Shown in pieces: positions 1 through 7,922 of a stretch of DNA of 17,010 nt (position 1 is its first letter; each line of letters begins with the position of its first letter). The notes below the pieces were generated by a model. It saw only the letters and a program-made list of their open reading frames with translations. It made no database searches and was not told the DNA's origin. The DNA comes from CAYTLW01 sp964438735 (lineage in GTDB: Bacteria > Myxococcota_A > UBA9042). The translations under genes and the position numbers were made by a program. The stretch lies in the NCBI GenBank assembly GCA_964438735.1, contig CAYTLW010000149.1:1-17010 (forward strand), given 5' to 3'.

Positions 1-491
1 GTGATGTCCATGTAGCCGCACAACGCCTGCACCATGGGGTCGTAGCCGGGCACCTTGGGATGGTCCAAACCCATGGCCGAGATGGCGCACCAGATGAGGT
101 CCGGCCGGTCCGCGCTCAGGGTGTCGTAGTCCATGCCCAGAGGCTGGTGTCTCATGGGCAGGGTGTTGGTACAGAAGACGTCCACGGGCAACTCGTCGAC
201 CAGGCGTTTCAACGTCGCCCGCCCCTGGGCCTGCTTCAGGTCCAGGGCGATGGCCTCCTTGCCGGCATTTGGGGCCACGAAGTAGCTGTGTCGATCCTCG
301 CCCGCGACCGCGCGGCCGATGAATCGATTGGGGTCCCCCCGAGAGCGCTGCCCCGGTCGCGGTGTGGCCTCGACACGGATGACCCGCCAGCCGAGATGCA
401 CGAATCGTAAGGTTGCGTACGACATGGACAGCGCCTGCTCGACGCTGAGCACGACAGGCTTGCGTTTGGCTGCCGGGCGGTGGTCTGTCAC
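1..491 (-). CDS. CaiB/BaiF family (family III) CoA-transferase, N-terminal part, runs off the window
   Basis: Moves CoA between a thioester donor and a free carboxylic acid. The visible 163 codons match the N-terminal half of the family: an opening VVLSVEQALSMSYATL, then HLGWRVIRVE, GDPNRFIGR, GEDRHSYFVAPNAGKEAIAL, DVFCTNTLP, LGMDYDTL, and RPDLIW before GYDPMVQALCGYMD at the edge. The catalytic Asp of this family lies further on and is not visible. I start it at a GTG (489-491) with a GGGGAAG site about 10 bases upstream; an in-frame stop at 507-509 limits any extension, and ATG 423-425 would cut conserved sequence. It is last in the minus-strand operon, 55 bases after the mutase. In that context it probably activates the dicarboxylic acid released by HyuAB, like Aromatoleum IaaL. 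The family assignment is firm, the substrate is inferred. Confidence 0.87.
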   Translation of the reverse strand, partial: MTDHRPAAKRKPVVLSVEQALSMSYATLRFVHLGWRVIRVEATPRPGQRSRGDPNRFIGRAVAGEDRHSYFVAPNAGKEAIALDLKQAQGRATLKRLVDELPVDVFCTNTLPMRHQPLGMDYDTLSADRPDLIWCAISAMGLDHPKVPGYDPMVQALCGYMDI

Positions 492-546
492 GTCGTCATC
501 TTCCCCTTACGCGACCGCATGGCCGCGTGTGCTCAGTCGCACGCAG

Positions 547-2169
547 TCAGAAGCGCACGGGCTCCTTGTAGGTGCCGAACACGTCGCGCAGCACGCCGCA
601 GACCTCGCCGACGGTGCACCAGGCCTCGACGGCGTCCATGACCGAAGGCATTACGTTGGCGCCGCTCTTCGCCGCCGCCTTCACCGCCGCCAGGGTGCGC
701 GCCACCTCGTCGCTATCCCGGCGCGCGCGGATGCGCTGCAACCGGATAATCTGCTTGTCGGCCTCCTGGGCGCGGTAGGGGTGGTACTCCACCTCGCGGC
801 TGGCCTCCTCTTCAACAAAGCAGTTCACGCCCACCTTGTGGTCGGCGCCGCTCTGCAGCCGCTTCTCGCGCTCCCAGGCCTGTCGATTGACCGCCGCTTG
901 CACCCGGCCCTCGGCGATGCCGTTGACGATGCCGCCCTCGGCGTCGATCTGCTCCATCGTCTGGACCATGAGCTCTTCCATGCGATTGGTCATGGTCTCG
1001 ATGAAGTAGGAGCCAGCCAGCGGGTCGACGGTGTCGCACAGCCCGGTCTCGTGCATCAGGATCTGCATGGTGCGCAGCGACAGGCGGGCGGCATGCTCGC
1101 TGGGGATGGTGTAGGCCTCGTCATAGGAGCACAGGGCCATGGTCTGGGTGCCCGACAAGGCGCTGGCCAAAGCGTAATAGGCGCCACGCACGATGTTGTT
1201 CTCGGGCTGCTCGATGGTCAGTCCGCCACCGCCGCCGCCAGCGATCATGCGCAGCTGCAAAGAGCGAGGATGCTTGGCGCCGTAGCGCTCCTTGAGCAAC
1301 TTCGCCCACAGGCGTCGACCGGCGCGGAACTTGGCTACCTGCTCCCAGAGGTTGCCGTGGATATCGAAGTTGAAGCTCAGCCCGCGCGCGAACTGGTCGA
1401 TGTCCAGGCCGCGGGCCAGCACGTGGTCGATATAGGCACAGGCGATGGACAGGCCGTATCCCATCTCCTGGGCCGGCGTCGCCCCGGCTTCGCGAATGTG
1501 GTAGCCGCACACGCTCACCGCGCTGTAGCGGGGCACGTTATGGGCGCAGAACTCGATGGTGTCGCCGACCAGGCGCATGGAGGGCTCGACCGGGAAGATC
1601 CAGGTGCCGCGGGCGACGAACTCCTTGAGGATGTCGTTCTGGGCCGTGCCGCGCAGACTCGACAGCTCGAAGCCGCGTTTGCGGGCCATGGCGAAGTACA
1701 TCGCCATGATGGGCACCGCGGCGCCGTTGATGGTCAATGAGACCGAGATCTTGTTCAGGTCGATGTCGGCGAATGCCTCTTCCATGTCGGCCAGGGTGTC
1801 CACCGACATGCCTACCCGGCCCACCTCGCCCTCGGCCAGGGGATCGTCCGAGTCGAGCCCGCACTGCGTGGGCAGGTCAAAGGCCACGTTGAGCCCGGTC
1901 TGGCCGTGTTCCAGCAGGTAGAGAAAGCGGGCGTGGGTCTCCGCCGCGGTACCGAAGCCGGAGTACTGGCGCATGGTCCAGGGCCGCTGGCGGTACATAT
2001 TCGGGTGAATGCCTCGGGTGTAGGGATACTGACCGGGCTCACCGATACCCTCCGAGCCGCCACTGTCGGCCAGGGTCTGGGGCGTGCAGACCGGGTCGAC
2101 CTCGACGCCCGATTCCCACAACAGCGGGGCGATGGGCGGCTGGACCCTCTTGTCGGACGTCTTGCTCAT
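547..2169 (-). CDS. Methylmalonyl-CoA mutase-like large subunit; probable arylsuccinyl-CoA mutase (IaaG-like)
   Basis: B12-dependent radical mutase catalytic (TIM-barrel) subunit of 540 aa; the cobalamin domain is the separate downstream-partner protein encoded at 2166-2585. Family marks in order: PYTRGIHPNMYRQRPWTMRQYSGFG (residues 49-73, written here as adjoining blocks PYTRGIHPNMY and RQRPWTMRQYSGFG), GLNVAFDLPTQ (92-102), GTAQNDILKEFVARGTWIFP (174-193), GYHIREAGAT (222-231) and TVDPLAGSYF. Aligned to classical mutase, Tyr69, Arg187 and His224 correspond to Tyr89, Arg207 and His244 of the Propionibacterium enzyme, so the carboxylate-binding pair and the active-site His are kept. The loop equivalent to HSQTSGWSL is instead IAGGGGGGL, removing the His, Gln and Trp and leaving room for a bulky substrate. 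ATG overlaps the small-subunit stop by 4 bases (ATGA), with GGGAG upstream. The substrate is inferred: 2-aminophenylsuccinyl-CoA in an indoleacetate route, otherwise another branched or aryl dicarboxylyl-CoA. Confidence 0.9.
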   Translation of the reverse strand: MSKTSDKRVQPPIAPLLWESGVEVDPVCTPQTLADSGGSEGIGEPGQYPYTRGIHPNMYRQRPWTMRQYSGFGTAAETHARFLYLLEHGQTGLNVAFDLPTQCGLDSDDPLAEGEVGRVGMSVDTLADMEEAFADIDLNKISVSLTINGAAVPIMAMYFAMARKRGFELSSLRGTAQNDILKEFVARGTWIFPVEPSMRLVGDTIEFCAHNVPRYSAVSVCGYHIREAGATPAQEMGYGLSIACAYIDHVLARGLDIDQFARGLSFNFDIHGNLWEQVAKFRAGRRLWAKLLKERYGAKHPRSLQLRMIAGGGGGGLTIEQPENNIVRGAYYALASALSGTQTMALCSYDEAYTIPSEHAARLSLRTMQILMHETGLCDTVDPLAGSYFIETMTNRMEELMVQTMEQIDAEGGIVNGIAEGRVQAAVNRQAWEREKRLQSGADHKVGVNCFVEEEASREVEYHPYRAQEADKQIIRLQRIRARRDSDEVARTLAAVKAAAKSGANVMPSVMDAVEAWCTVGEVCGVLRDVFGTYKEPVRF

Positions 2170-2585
2170 GCCTGCTCCCGACGGCGCTGGACCCGCTGCT
2201 GGACGAAGTCGACGATCTGCTCAAAGGGTGTGCCGGTGGCGAATACGCCGTGCACGCCCAGCTCGGCGAGCGCCGGGTGATCCGGCTCGGGCACGTTGCC
2301 GCCGACCAGCCACAGCACATCGTTGAGCCCCTGGGCCTTGAGCTGCTCGCCGACCCGCCGACAGAGCGGCAGGTGGGCACCGGAGAGGATCGACAGCCCG
2401 ACCACGTCGACGCCTTCTTGGAGCGCCGCCCGGGCGATGGACTCGGGCGACTGGCGCAGGCCCGTGTAGATGACTTCCATGCCGGCCTCCATGAAGGCGC
2501 GGCAGACCAGGCGGGCGCCGACGTCATGGCCGTCCAGGCCCGGCTTGGCCACAAGGACACGGATCGAAGGGGTCGGTTCAGCCAA
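2166..2585 (-). CDS. Cobalamin-binding small subunit of the acyl-CoA mutase (IaaH-like)
   Basis: A 139-aa stand-alone B12-binding domain. The base-off/His-on motif DxHxxG is LDGHDVG (Asp18, His20, Gly23), His20 being the lower cobalt ligand. SIL at 65-67 and the VGGNVPEPD stretch near 94-102 are the other Rossmann-type corrin contacts. Translation starts at TTG 2585, five bases after a GGGAGG site; no ATG lies between that site and the conserved IRVLVAKPGLDGHD segment. It immediately precedes the large subunit with an ATGA overlap, so the two are probably translationally coupled and form one mutase. It follows the acyl-CoA dehydrogenase after 66 bases. The split organisation resembles 2-hydroxyisobutyryl-, isobutyryl- and benzylmalonyl/arylsuccinyl-type mutases rather than the single-chain propionate enzyme. 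Confidence 0.92.
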   Translation of the reverse strand: MAEPTPSIRVLVAKPGLDGHDVGARLVCRAFMEAGMEVIYTGLRQSPESIARAALQEGVDVVGLSILSGAHLPLCRRVGEQLKAQGLNDVLWLVGGNVPEPDHPALAELGVHGVFATGTPFEQIVDFVQQRVQRRREQA

Positions 2586-2590
2586 GGCAG

Positions 2591-2596
2591 CCTCCC
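2591..2596 (-). promoter_or_regulatory. Ribosome-binding site that sets the TTG start of the B12 subunit
   Basis: Reads GGGAGG on the minus strand, five bases before TTG 2585. It is the best site in the 66-base gap after the acyl-CoA dehydrogenase and is the reason for accepting a TTG start. Confidence 0.7.
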
Positions 2597-2651
2597 TGGT
2601 AGAGAGTCGATCTCCGGAGCGCGCGGGTCGCTCGATTTCGCACCGCGCCGT

Positions 2652-3767
2652 TCAGAATAGTCCCCGCGCGATGTTCACGCGCAGGATCTCTGACGTGCCG
2701 CCGCCGATGAGCGTAAATCGGATGTCCCTCAGATAGCGTTCGATGGCGTGGTCGGTGGCGTAGCCGTAGCTGGCCAGGATGCGCGCGGCCCGATCGCAGA
2801 TGCGATGGCCGGCCTCGGAGGCGAAGAGCTTGGCCATGGAGGCTTCGGTCGCGTTCTCCAGGCCCTGCTCGCTCCGCCAGGCGCCCCACTGGATCAGCTG
2901 CCGCGATGCCTGCAGGTCCACGGCCATCTCCGCCAGGTGGTGCCCCACCGCCTGGAACTTGCGGATCGGCCGGCCGAACTGCTGCCGCTCATCGGCGTAG
3001 GCGCGGGCATCCTCGAACGCCGCCCGGGCCACGCCCAGCGAAAGGGCGGCGGTCATCAATCGGATCTCGGCCAGGATTTCGCGCAGGCAGCCCATGCCCA
3101 TGCCCGGCTCGCCGAACAGACAGGTGGCCGGCGTATTGTCGAAGAAGACCTCCGAGGTCAGCGACGCCTTGACCCCCATCTTGTCGATGCTGCGGCCCAC
3201 GTGCAGCCCTTCGGCGCCCTTTTCGACCAGCAACCAGCTCAGCTCACGCTCGCCGGTGCGGGCGAAGACGGTGAAGAAGTCCGCCACCGGCGCGGAGGTG
3301 ATGAAGGTCTTGCTGCCGCTGATCAGCCAACTCTCCCCATCCCGAACGGCCTTGGTCGTAATCGAACCCAGGTCGCTGCCGGCGTCGGGCTCGGTCATGC
3401 AGATCGTGGAGATGAGGTCGCCGCGCAGGGCCGGCACCAGCAACCGTTGCTGCAGAGCCTCGTCGCCGAAGCGATGCAAGAAGAACGTGCCCATGAGCGA
3501 GTGCATGGTGCACGCTGCCGCCACCGCCAGGTTGCCCCAGGACAGTTCCTCCACGGCCAGCAGATAGGACTGCACGTCCAGCCCACTGCCAAAGGGCGCC
3601 GGGTAGCGCATGCCGAAAAAACCCATCTCGCCAGCGCGCTTGAAGATCTCGTGCGGAAAGCGCGGGTTGGCGTCCAGGTCCGCCGCCGTGGGGCGGATCT
3701 CCTGTGCTGCGAAGCGATGGAACGTCTCGCGAATGGCCTGCTGTTCTTCGGTCAGTGCGAAATCCAT
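2652..3767 (-). CDS. Acyl-CoA dehydrogenase family protein without the usual catalytic Glu; probable arylmalonyl-CoA dehydrogenase (IaaF-like)
   Basis: An FAD-dependent acyl-CoA dehydrogenase fold of 371 aa, a normal length. Marks: helical N-domain starting MDFALTEEQQAIRETF, ICMTEPDAGSDLGS (122-135) for flavin and substrate contact, DERQQFGRPIRKFQAVG (259-275), and the C-terminal IGGGTSEILRVNIARGL (354-370). The usual catalytic base in the YEGT motif is Gly356 here. In isovaleryl-/long-chain enzymes the base moves to a Glu on another helix; the aligned residue here is Ile235, with Glu234 next to it, so no base is assured. That suits a decarboxylating reaction on a 2-carboxyacyl-CoA, as reported for Aromatoleum IaaF, where loss of CO2 replaces proton abstraction. 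ATG 3767 has GAAGGAG seven bases upstream. It starts 10 bases after hyuB; an extension to 3974 would run inside hyuB and has no family similarity. Confidence 0.9.
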   Translation of the reverse strand: MDFALTEEQQAIRETFHRFAAQEIRPTAADLDANPRFPHEIFKRAGEMGFFGMRYPAPFGSGLDVQSYLLAVEELSWGNLAVAAACTMHSLMGTFFLHRFGDEALQQRLLVPALRGDLISTICMTEPDAGSDLGSITTKAVRDGESWLISGSKTFITSAPVADFFTVFARTGERELSWLLVEKGAEGLHVGRSIDKMGVKASLTSEVFFDNTPATCLFGEPGMGMGCLREILAEIRLMTAALSLGVARAAFEDARAYADERQQFGRPIRKFQAVGHHLAEMAVDLQASRQLIQWGAWRSEQGLENATEASMAKLFASEAGHRICDRAARILASYGYATDHAIERYLRDIRFTLIGGGTSEILRVNIARGLF

Positions 3768-3777
3768 CGAGACTCCT

Positions 3778-5544
3778 TCAGGTACCCGCGGTCTGTCGCA
3801 ACACCGCCGTCTCCTCAACCTGGAGCTCCAGCGTGTCCGGGTCCAACACCACCCCGTATCGCTCCCGTGCAGCCTGCAGGGAGATGACGCCGTTGCGCAC
3901 TTCCTCGCGGACCTTTTCGGCTGGTCGCAACAGGGGCGAACCGAAGCCGCCGCCGCCCCCCGCTTCCTGCACATACAGCGTCCCCGTGGGCACGCCCGTG
4001 ATCAGGTCCTTGCTGGTTGGCACCACCAGTTGTCCGTCAGGATAGTGCAGCTCGATCTTGTTGAGCGTTCCGTCGCCGCCTTCGAAGAGACCGAATGCCG
4101 GCTCCACGTCGCCGTCGCCAAAGGTGATGATCTGCGTGCCCTCGCCGCCGACGCGATATCGCGTTTCCACGCCGAGACCCCCGCGGAACTGGCCGGGGCC
4201 GGCTGAATCGCAGAGGTATTCGTGGTGCTCCAGCAGGTGGGGCGTCATCTGCTCGAACATCTCGTAGTCCTGGTCGAGCACGCCGCCCGAAGCGTCGATC
4301 ATGCCGATGTGGTCGTAGCCATCGCAGTCGTTGGCAGCGCCGGAACCGCCCTTGAGGCCGATGAAGAGGATGTCGACGTAAGGCCCGCCCTTGCGGGTGT
4401 CCTCGCCGGTGGACAGGGAACAGAGCAAGCCATTCCAGCCGGCGGTGACGCGCTCGGGCATCACGTCCGCCAGGGCGCGGATGATGGCGTCGGCGTTGGG
4501 CGGGCAGAGGTGGTTGCCGAAGGTGGTTGCCGCGGGATAGGCGGCGTTGAGGATGGTGCCCTCGGGGATGATGATTTCGATGGGCGCGACCATGCCGTGA
4601 TTGTGGGGAATCAGCGGATCGACCATCTGCAGGAAAGTCAGGATGGTCGCCGAGGCGCTGGAGGTATACGTGCCGTTGACGAATCCGTTGGTCTGGGCGT
4701 CGGTCTCTGAATAGTCGAAGACAATCCGCTCGTCTTGCACGGTGATGGTGACCCGAATCTGGTAGGTGGAGCCGGGGTTCTTGCCGTCGAAGTACACCGT
4801 GGCTTCGCCCTTGTACGTGCCGTTGGGGATGGTGCGGATCTCGGCTCGCATCATCTTCTCGGTCGCCGCCATGAGCGCTTCGGTGTGGGCCTGGAAGACC
4901 TCCAGCCCGTACTTCTCGATGAGCGCCAGCAGCCGTCTCTCGCCCACCGTGCAGCTACCGATCTCGGCCCGCATGTCGGCTTGAACGATGTCCAGGCGCA
5001 CGTTGGCGAAGATGAGATCCCACACATCGCGGCGCAGCTTGCCGCGCTCGTAGACCTTGACCGCCGGGATGCGCAGGGCTTCCTGCCAGACCTCTGTAGC
5101 GTTGGGGTTGTAGCCGCCGCGCACGTTGCCGCCGATGTCGGCCTGGTGCCCCTTGCACGCAGCCCAGGCCACCAACCTGTCGCCGACGAAGATGGGCTTG
5201 AACGCCGCCACGTCGTTGTTCTGGTTACCCAGGGTGAAGACGTCGTTGTGGAAGAACACGTCGCCCGGGTAGATTTCACCACGGAACTTCTCGGCGATAT
5301 GGGCGCAGACGGGGCTCAGGGAGAAGCTCAGGATGGGCAGGTTTTCAGTCTGCTCGAGCATCTTTCCTTCGGCATCGTACAATCCGGTCACGAAGTCCTT
5401 CGCTTCGCATAGGATGGGCGAGCGGGTGGTCTTCTCCATGGCCAGGCTCATCTCGTCGGTGATGGCCTTCAACGCTCGACCGAGGATGGACACGAGCACC
5501 TTGTCGATCTTCACGTCGCCGATCTTGTCGTCACCTGCGTTCAT
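3778..5544 (-). CDS. hyuB: Hydantoinase B/oxoprolinase family protein (HyuB-like subunit)
   Basis: A 588-aa partner of HyuA in ATP-dependent lactam or imide hydrolases (5-oxoprolinase, N-methylhydantoinase) and related carboxylases (acetone, acetophenone). Family blocks: SILGRALKAITDEMSLAMEK near residue 19, YPGDVFFHNDVFTLGNQNND (92-111), KGHQADIGG (131-139), the AGPGQFRGGLG stretch, and EAGGGGGFGSP near the C-terminus. The common metal-site motif HLPD appears as NQND-type sequence (Gln108 to Asp111), so one expected His ligand seems to be Gln, while His133 and Asp136 are kept. The start at 5544 overlaps the hyuA stop as ATGA, with GGAGGTG upstream. Between HyuA and an acyl-CoA/mutase set it most likely opens an oxindole-type lactam, as IaaC/IaaE do. 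A carboxylase role is the main alternative, but no small third subunit is visible. Confidence 0.9.
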   Translation of the reverse strand: MNAGDDKIGDVKIDKVLVSILGRALKAITDEMSLAMEKTTRSPILCEAKDFVTGLYDAEGKMLEQTENLPILSFSLSPVCAHIAEKFRGEIYPGDVFFHNDVFTLGNQNNDVAAFKPIFVGDRLVAWAACKGHQADIGGNVRGGYNPNATEVWQEALRIPAVKVYERGKLRRDVWDLIFANVRLDIVQADMRAEIGSCTVGERRLLALIEKYGLEVFQAHTEALMAATEKMMRAEIRTIPNGTYKGEATVYFDGKNPGSTYQIRVTITVQDERIVFDYSETDAQTNGFVNGTYTSSASATILTFLQMVDPLIPHNHGMVAPIEIIIPEGTILNAAYPAATTFGNHLCPPNADAIIRALADVMPERVTAGWNGLLCSLSTGEDTRKGGPYVDILFIGLKGGSGAANDCDGYDHIGMIDASGGVLDQDYEMFEQMTPHLLEHHEYLCDSAGPGQFRGGLGVETRYRVGGEGTQIITFGDGDVEPAFGLFEGGDGTLNKIELHYPDGQLVVPTSKDLITGVPTGTLYVQEAGGGGGFGSPLLRPAEKVREEVRNGVISLQAARERYGVVLDPDTLELQVEETAVLRQTAGT

Positions 5545-7655
5545 GCGGCACCTCCGGGGGACGAATCGATGCGGGTCAGCGCGGCGTTGCCCCAGCGGTC
5601 GATGTGGGCGTGGAAGCTGGCCGAGACGAAGATGGTGGTGTCCACCCGTTCGATGAGCGCCGGCCCCTCGATGACCAGATCCGGCACCAGTCGATGGCCG
5701 TCATGCACCGGCACAGACTCGAAGCACCCCCACTCTGGCACGAAGGCGCGCCGCTCACCCTTGCGGCTTGAGGGCGACTGCGCCGTTGGCATGGGCAGCT
5801 TCGGCAGCTCGGGTTTGGCCGTACGGCCGACGGAGCGCACGCGGATGTTGATGAGCTCCAGCCCGGTCCCCTCTTCAGCCAACTGGTAGCCATACAGGCG
5901 GTCATGTGCGGCGTGGAAGGCGTCGGCCAGGCTGGCGTGGTCGCCCGCGGCGATGGCCTCCCGGCTCACAGGCACGGTGACCTCGTGGTACTGCTTGAGA
6001 TAGCGCAGGTCGAGCGAGACGGCGTGCTGGGCGCGCTCGGCAGGAACGCCCTCCAGGTCCAACAGCGCCTGACCCTCAGCGATCATCTCTGCGACCAGAC
6101 TGTCCAGCCGGGCGGGCTCCAACTCTGCCAGCGCGCCGACGCAAGAGCGCACGAAGTCGTGCTGCAGGTCGCTCATCAACATGCCCACGGCGCATAAAAT
6201 CGACGCCTGGGCCGGCACGAGGACGTGCGGAATCTCCAGCTCATCTGCGATCATACATGCGTGCAACGCGCCCGCGCCGCCGGCCACCACCATGGGGAAC
6301 TCACGCGCATCCAGGCCGCGTTTCATGGTCAATTCGCGCACGCCATGGGCCATGTTGGCGTTGATGACCCGGTACATGCCCGCGGCCGCGCCTTCCACGT
6401 CCAACCCGAGTGGATCGGCCACATGCTCGGCGATCGCGGTGCGCGCCTTGGCCACGTCCAGGGGCAGCTTGCCGCCGGCGAAAAAGCGCGGATCCAGGTA
6501 GCCCAACACCAGGTCGGCGTCGGTACAGGCCGGCAAGGTGCCGCCTCGACCGTAACAGGCAGGCCCCGGCGCAGCCCCCGCCGATTGCGGACCCATGCGC
6601 AGCAGACCGCCAGCATCGATCCAGCCAATGGACCCGCCACCGGCACCGATGGTGACGATCTCCAGCATCGGCAGCGCGATGCGCAGGCGGTCGATCTCGC
6701 CTTCGGCTTCGAAGGCCACCTCGCCACCCCGGACCAGCGAGGCGTCGAAGCTCGTCCCCCCCATGTCCACCACCAGCGCGTCACCGCCGCCATGCAGACC
6801 CACGTACGCCAGCCCGGCGCCCGGCCCGGCCGCTGGACCGGATAACAACGTCACGGCCGGTCGAGCCAGCGTCAGGTCGGGCAGGCCAACACCGCCGCTG
6901 GACTGCATGATCAGCAATACGCCATCGAATCCGGCCTCGGCCAGCCGGCCGGTCAGCGACCCGATGTAATCTCGCAGCACCGGGCCGACGTAGGCGTTCA
7001 ACGCCGTGGTCGACACGCGATTATAGAACCGCACCGTCGGCAGCACCTCAGAGGACACGCTGAGGAATGCCTCCGAGAGCTCCTGACGCACGATCTCGGC
7101 GGCCGCCCGCTCATGACCGTCGTCTGCAAAGGCATTCATGAAGCAGATCGCCACCGCTTCCACACCCTCGTCGCGCAGCGTCGCCGCCGCCACCCGCACC
7201 CCATCAAGGTCCAGCGGCGTCAGCTCCGCCCCGCGCCAGTCCAACCGTCCGCGAACCGGCAGCCGCAGGTGTCGGGGCACCAGGGGCACGACGTTCTGGT
7301 AGCGGTTGTCGTACTGCTCTTCGCGGATGCCGCGCCGCATCTCGAGCGCGTCGCGCACGCCCTCGGTCGTGATCAAACCGGTCTTGGCGCCGCGGCGGGT
7401 CAATACGGCGTTGGTCGTGACGGTTGTGCCGTGCACGATGGTGTCGATTCGACCCGCCAACACCGACAACTCGACGCGGTGCGCTTCGGCGATGGTGCGC
7501 AGGCCATCGAGCACGCCGATCGAGGGGTCCTTCGGCGTGGACAGCACCTTGAAGGTCTGCACGTCGCCTTCGCTGGACCACAAGAAGAGGTCGGTGAACG
7601 TGCCGCCGACGTCGATGCCCACCTTGAACGTCGTGGCCTGATCAGAGGTCGCCAT
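5541..7655 (-). CDS. hyuA: Hydantoinase A/oxoprolinase family ATPase (HyuA-like subunit)
   Basis: ATP-binding subunit of 704 aa with the actin-like ATPase fold of this family. Seen in order: phosphate loop VGIDVGGTFTD (12-22), VHGTTVTTNAVLTRRGA (74-90), MQSSGGV (250-256), LSGPAAGPGAG (271-281), the second phosphate motif VDMGGTSFD (296-304), TIGAGGGSI (335-343) and PGPACYGRGG (363-372). These are the full set, so the ATPase should be active. ATG 7655 has GGGAGGA six bases upstream. It leads the operon hyuA-hyuB-dehydrogenase-mutase-transferase and is coupled to hyuB by ATGA. In the proposed pathway ATP phosphorylates the lactam carbonyl so that HyuAB can hydrolyse 2-oxoindole-3-acetate to 2-aminophenylsuccinate; this substrate is inferred from neighbours, the family is clear. 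Confidence 0.92.
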   Translation of the reverse strand: MATSDQATTFKVGIDVGGTFTDLFLWSSEGDVQTFKVLSTPKDPSIGVLDGLRTIAEAHRVELSVLAGRIDTIVHGTTVTTNAVLTRRGAKTGLITTEGVRDALEMRRGIREEQYDNRYQNVVPLVPRHLRLPVRGRLDWRGAELTPLDLDGVRVAAATLRDEGVEAVAICFMNAFADDGHERAAAEIVRQELSEAFLSVSSEVLPTVRFYNRVSTTALNAYVGPVLRDYIGSLTGRLAEAGFDGVLLIMQSSGGVGLPDLTLARPAVTLLSGPAAGPGAGLAYVGLHGGGDALVVDMGGTSFDASLVRGGEVAFEAEGEIDRLRIALPMLEIVTIGAGGGSIGWIDAGGLLRMGPQSAGAAPGPACYGRGGTLPACTDADLVLGYLDPRFFAGGKLPLDVAKARTAIAEHVADPLGLDVEGAAAGMYRVINANMAHGVRELTMKRGLDAREFPMVVAGGAGALHACMIADELEIPHVLVPAQASILCAVGMLMSDLQHDFVRSCVGALAELEPARLDSLVAEMIAEGQALLDLEGVPAERAQHAVSLDLRYLKQYHEVTVPVSREAIAAGDHASLADAFHAAHDRLYGYQLAEEGTGLELINIRVRSVGRTAKPELPKLPMPTAQSPSSRKGERRAFVPEWGCFESVPVHDGHRLVPDLVIEGPALIERVDTTIFVSASFHAHIDRWGNAALTRIDSSPGGAA

Positions 7656-7744
7656 GCATTGTCCTCCCGCAGTTGCGGATGCAATTGGCTACAGCGTCTG
7701 CGGCGTCGATGCAAGCGTCGCGATTCTGCGCCGCTACCAGCGAC

Positions 7745-7785
7745 CAGAATAGACGGCACCCGAATGGTAAAGCCGTGACACTGCG
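7745..7785 (+). repeat. 41-bp imperfect direct repeat, copy 1
   Basis: Matches 9834-9874 in the same orientation at 35 of 41 positions (31 of 35 over 7751-7785) without gaps. A shared central stretch begins GCACCCGAATG and both copies end GACACTGCG. It lies upstream of both divergent genes, about 90 to 130 bases before the hyuA start. The match is read directly from the sequence; its function is unknown. Confidence 0.85.
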
Positions 7786-7809
7786 AGTCGCGCCGACGGA
7801 CGATGGGTG

Positions 7810-7818
7810 TGCTACACT
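7810..7818 (+). promoter_or_regulatory. Candidate extended -10 promoter for the secreted-protein gene
   Basis: TGCTACACT fits an extended -10 element (TGnTAnnnT). No good -35 lies at the usual distance, which extended -10 promoters can tolerate. It would give a leader of about 95 bases before ATG 7923. Pattern only. Confidence 0.3.
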
Positions 7819-7922
7819 GCCGCGGCAACGGCATGAGCACCGCGCTTCCAATCGATGAGGACGGCGCGTTGACAGCCATGATGGAATACAACACCGCGAG
7901 CGATAGACAGGCGAGGTTTGGG

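Larger units (their letters stand above)
7656..7922. other. 267-base intergenic region between divergent hyuA and the secreted-protein gene
   Basis: Holds the start signals of both flanking genes, copy 1 of the 41-bp repeat (7745-7785) and a candidate extended -10 box on the plus strand. No RNA gene, small ORF with a good ribosome site, or strong -35 box was found on either strand. An open frame extends the plus-strand gene upstream to 7803, but that stretch looks untranslated. Confidence 0.6.

Noticed and set aside
319..1740. Long plus-strand open frame opposite the mutase
   Set aside because: It is antisense to a well-conserved mutase, has low-complexity composition typical of GC-rich shadow frames, and matches no family.
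547..2585. Ordinary propionate-type methylmalonyl-CoA mutase
   Set aside because: No epimerase, MeaB-type chaperone or propionyl-CoA carboxylase is nearby, and the conserved His/Gln/Trp loop is missing. It is not excluded, only less likely.
2748..3887. Plus-strand open frame opposite the acyl-CoA dehydrogenase
   Set aside because: Shadow of the dehydrogenase gene, with His/Gly/Arg-rich translation and no ribosome site. Similar frames at 10805-12319 and 12431-13366 were dropped for the same reason.
3768..3974. Upstream extension of the acyl-CoA dehydrogenase by 69 codons
   Set aside because: The extra codons lie inside hyuB, are Arg/Cys-rich, and a strong GAAGGAG site directly precedes ATG 3767.
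7803..7922. Upstream extension of the secreted-protein gene by 40 codons
   Set aside because: It would place a non-conserved tail before a clear signal peptide, and the extended -10 candidate lies within it.
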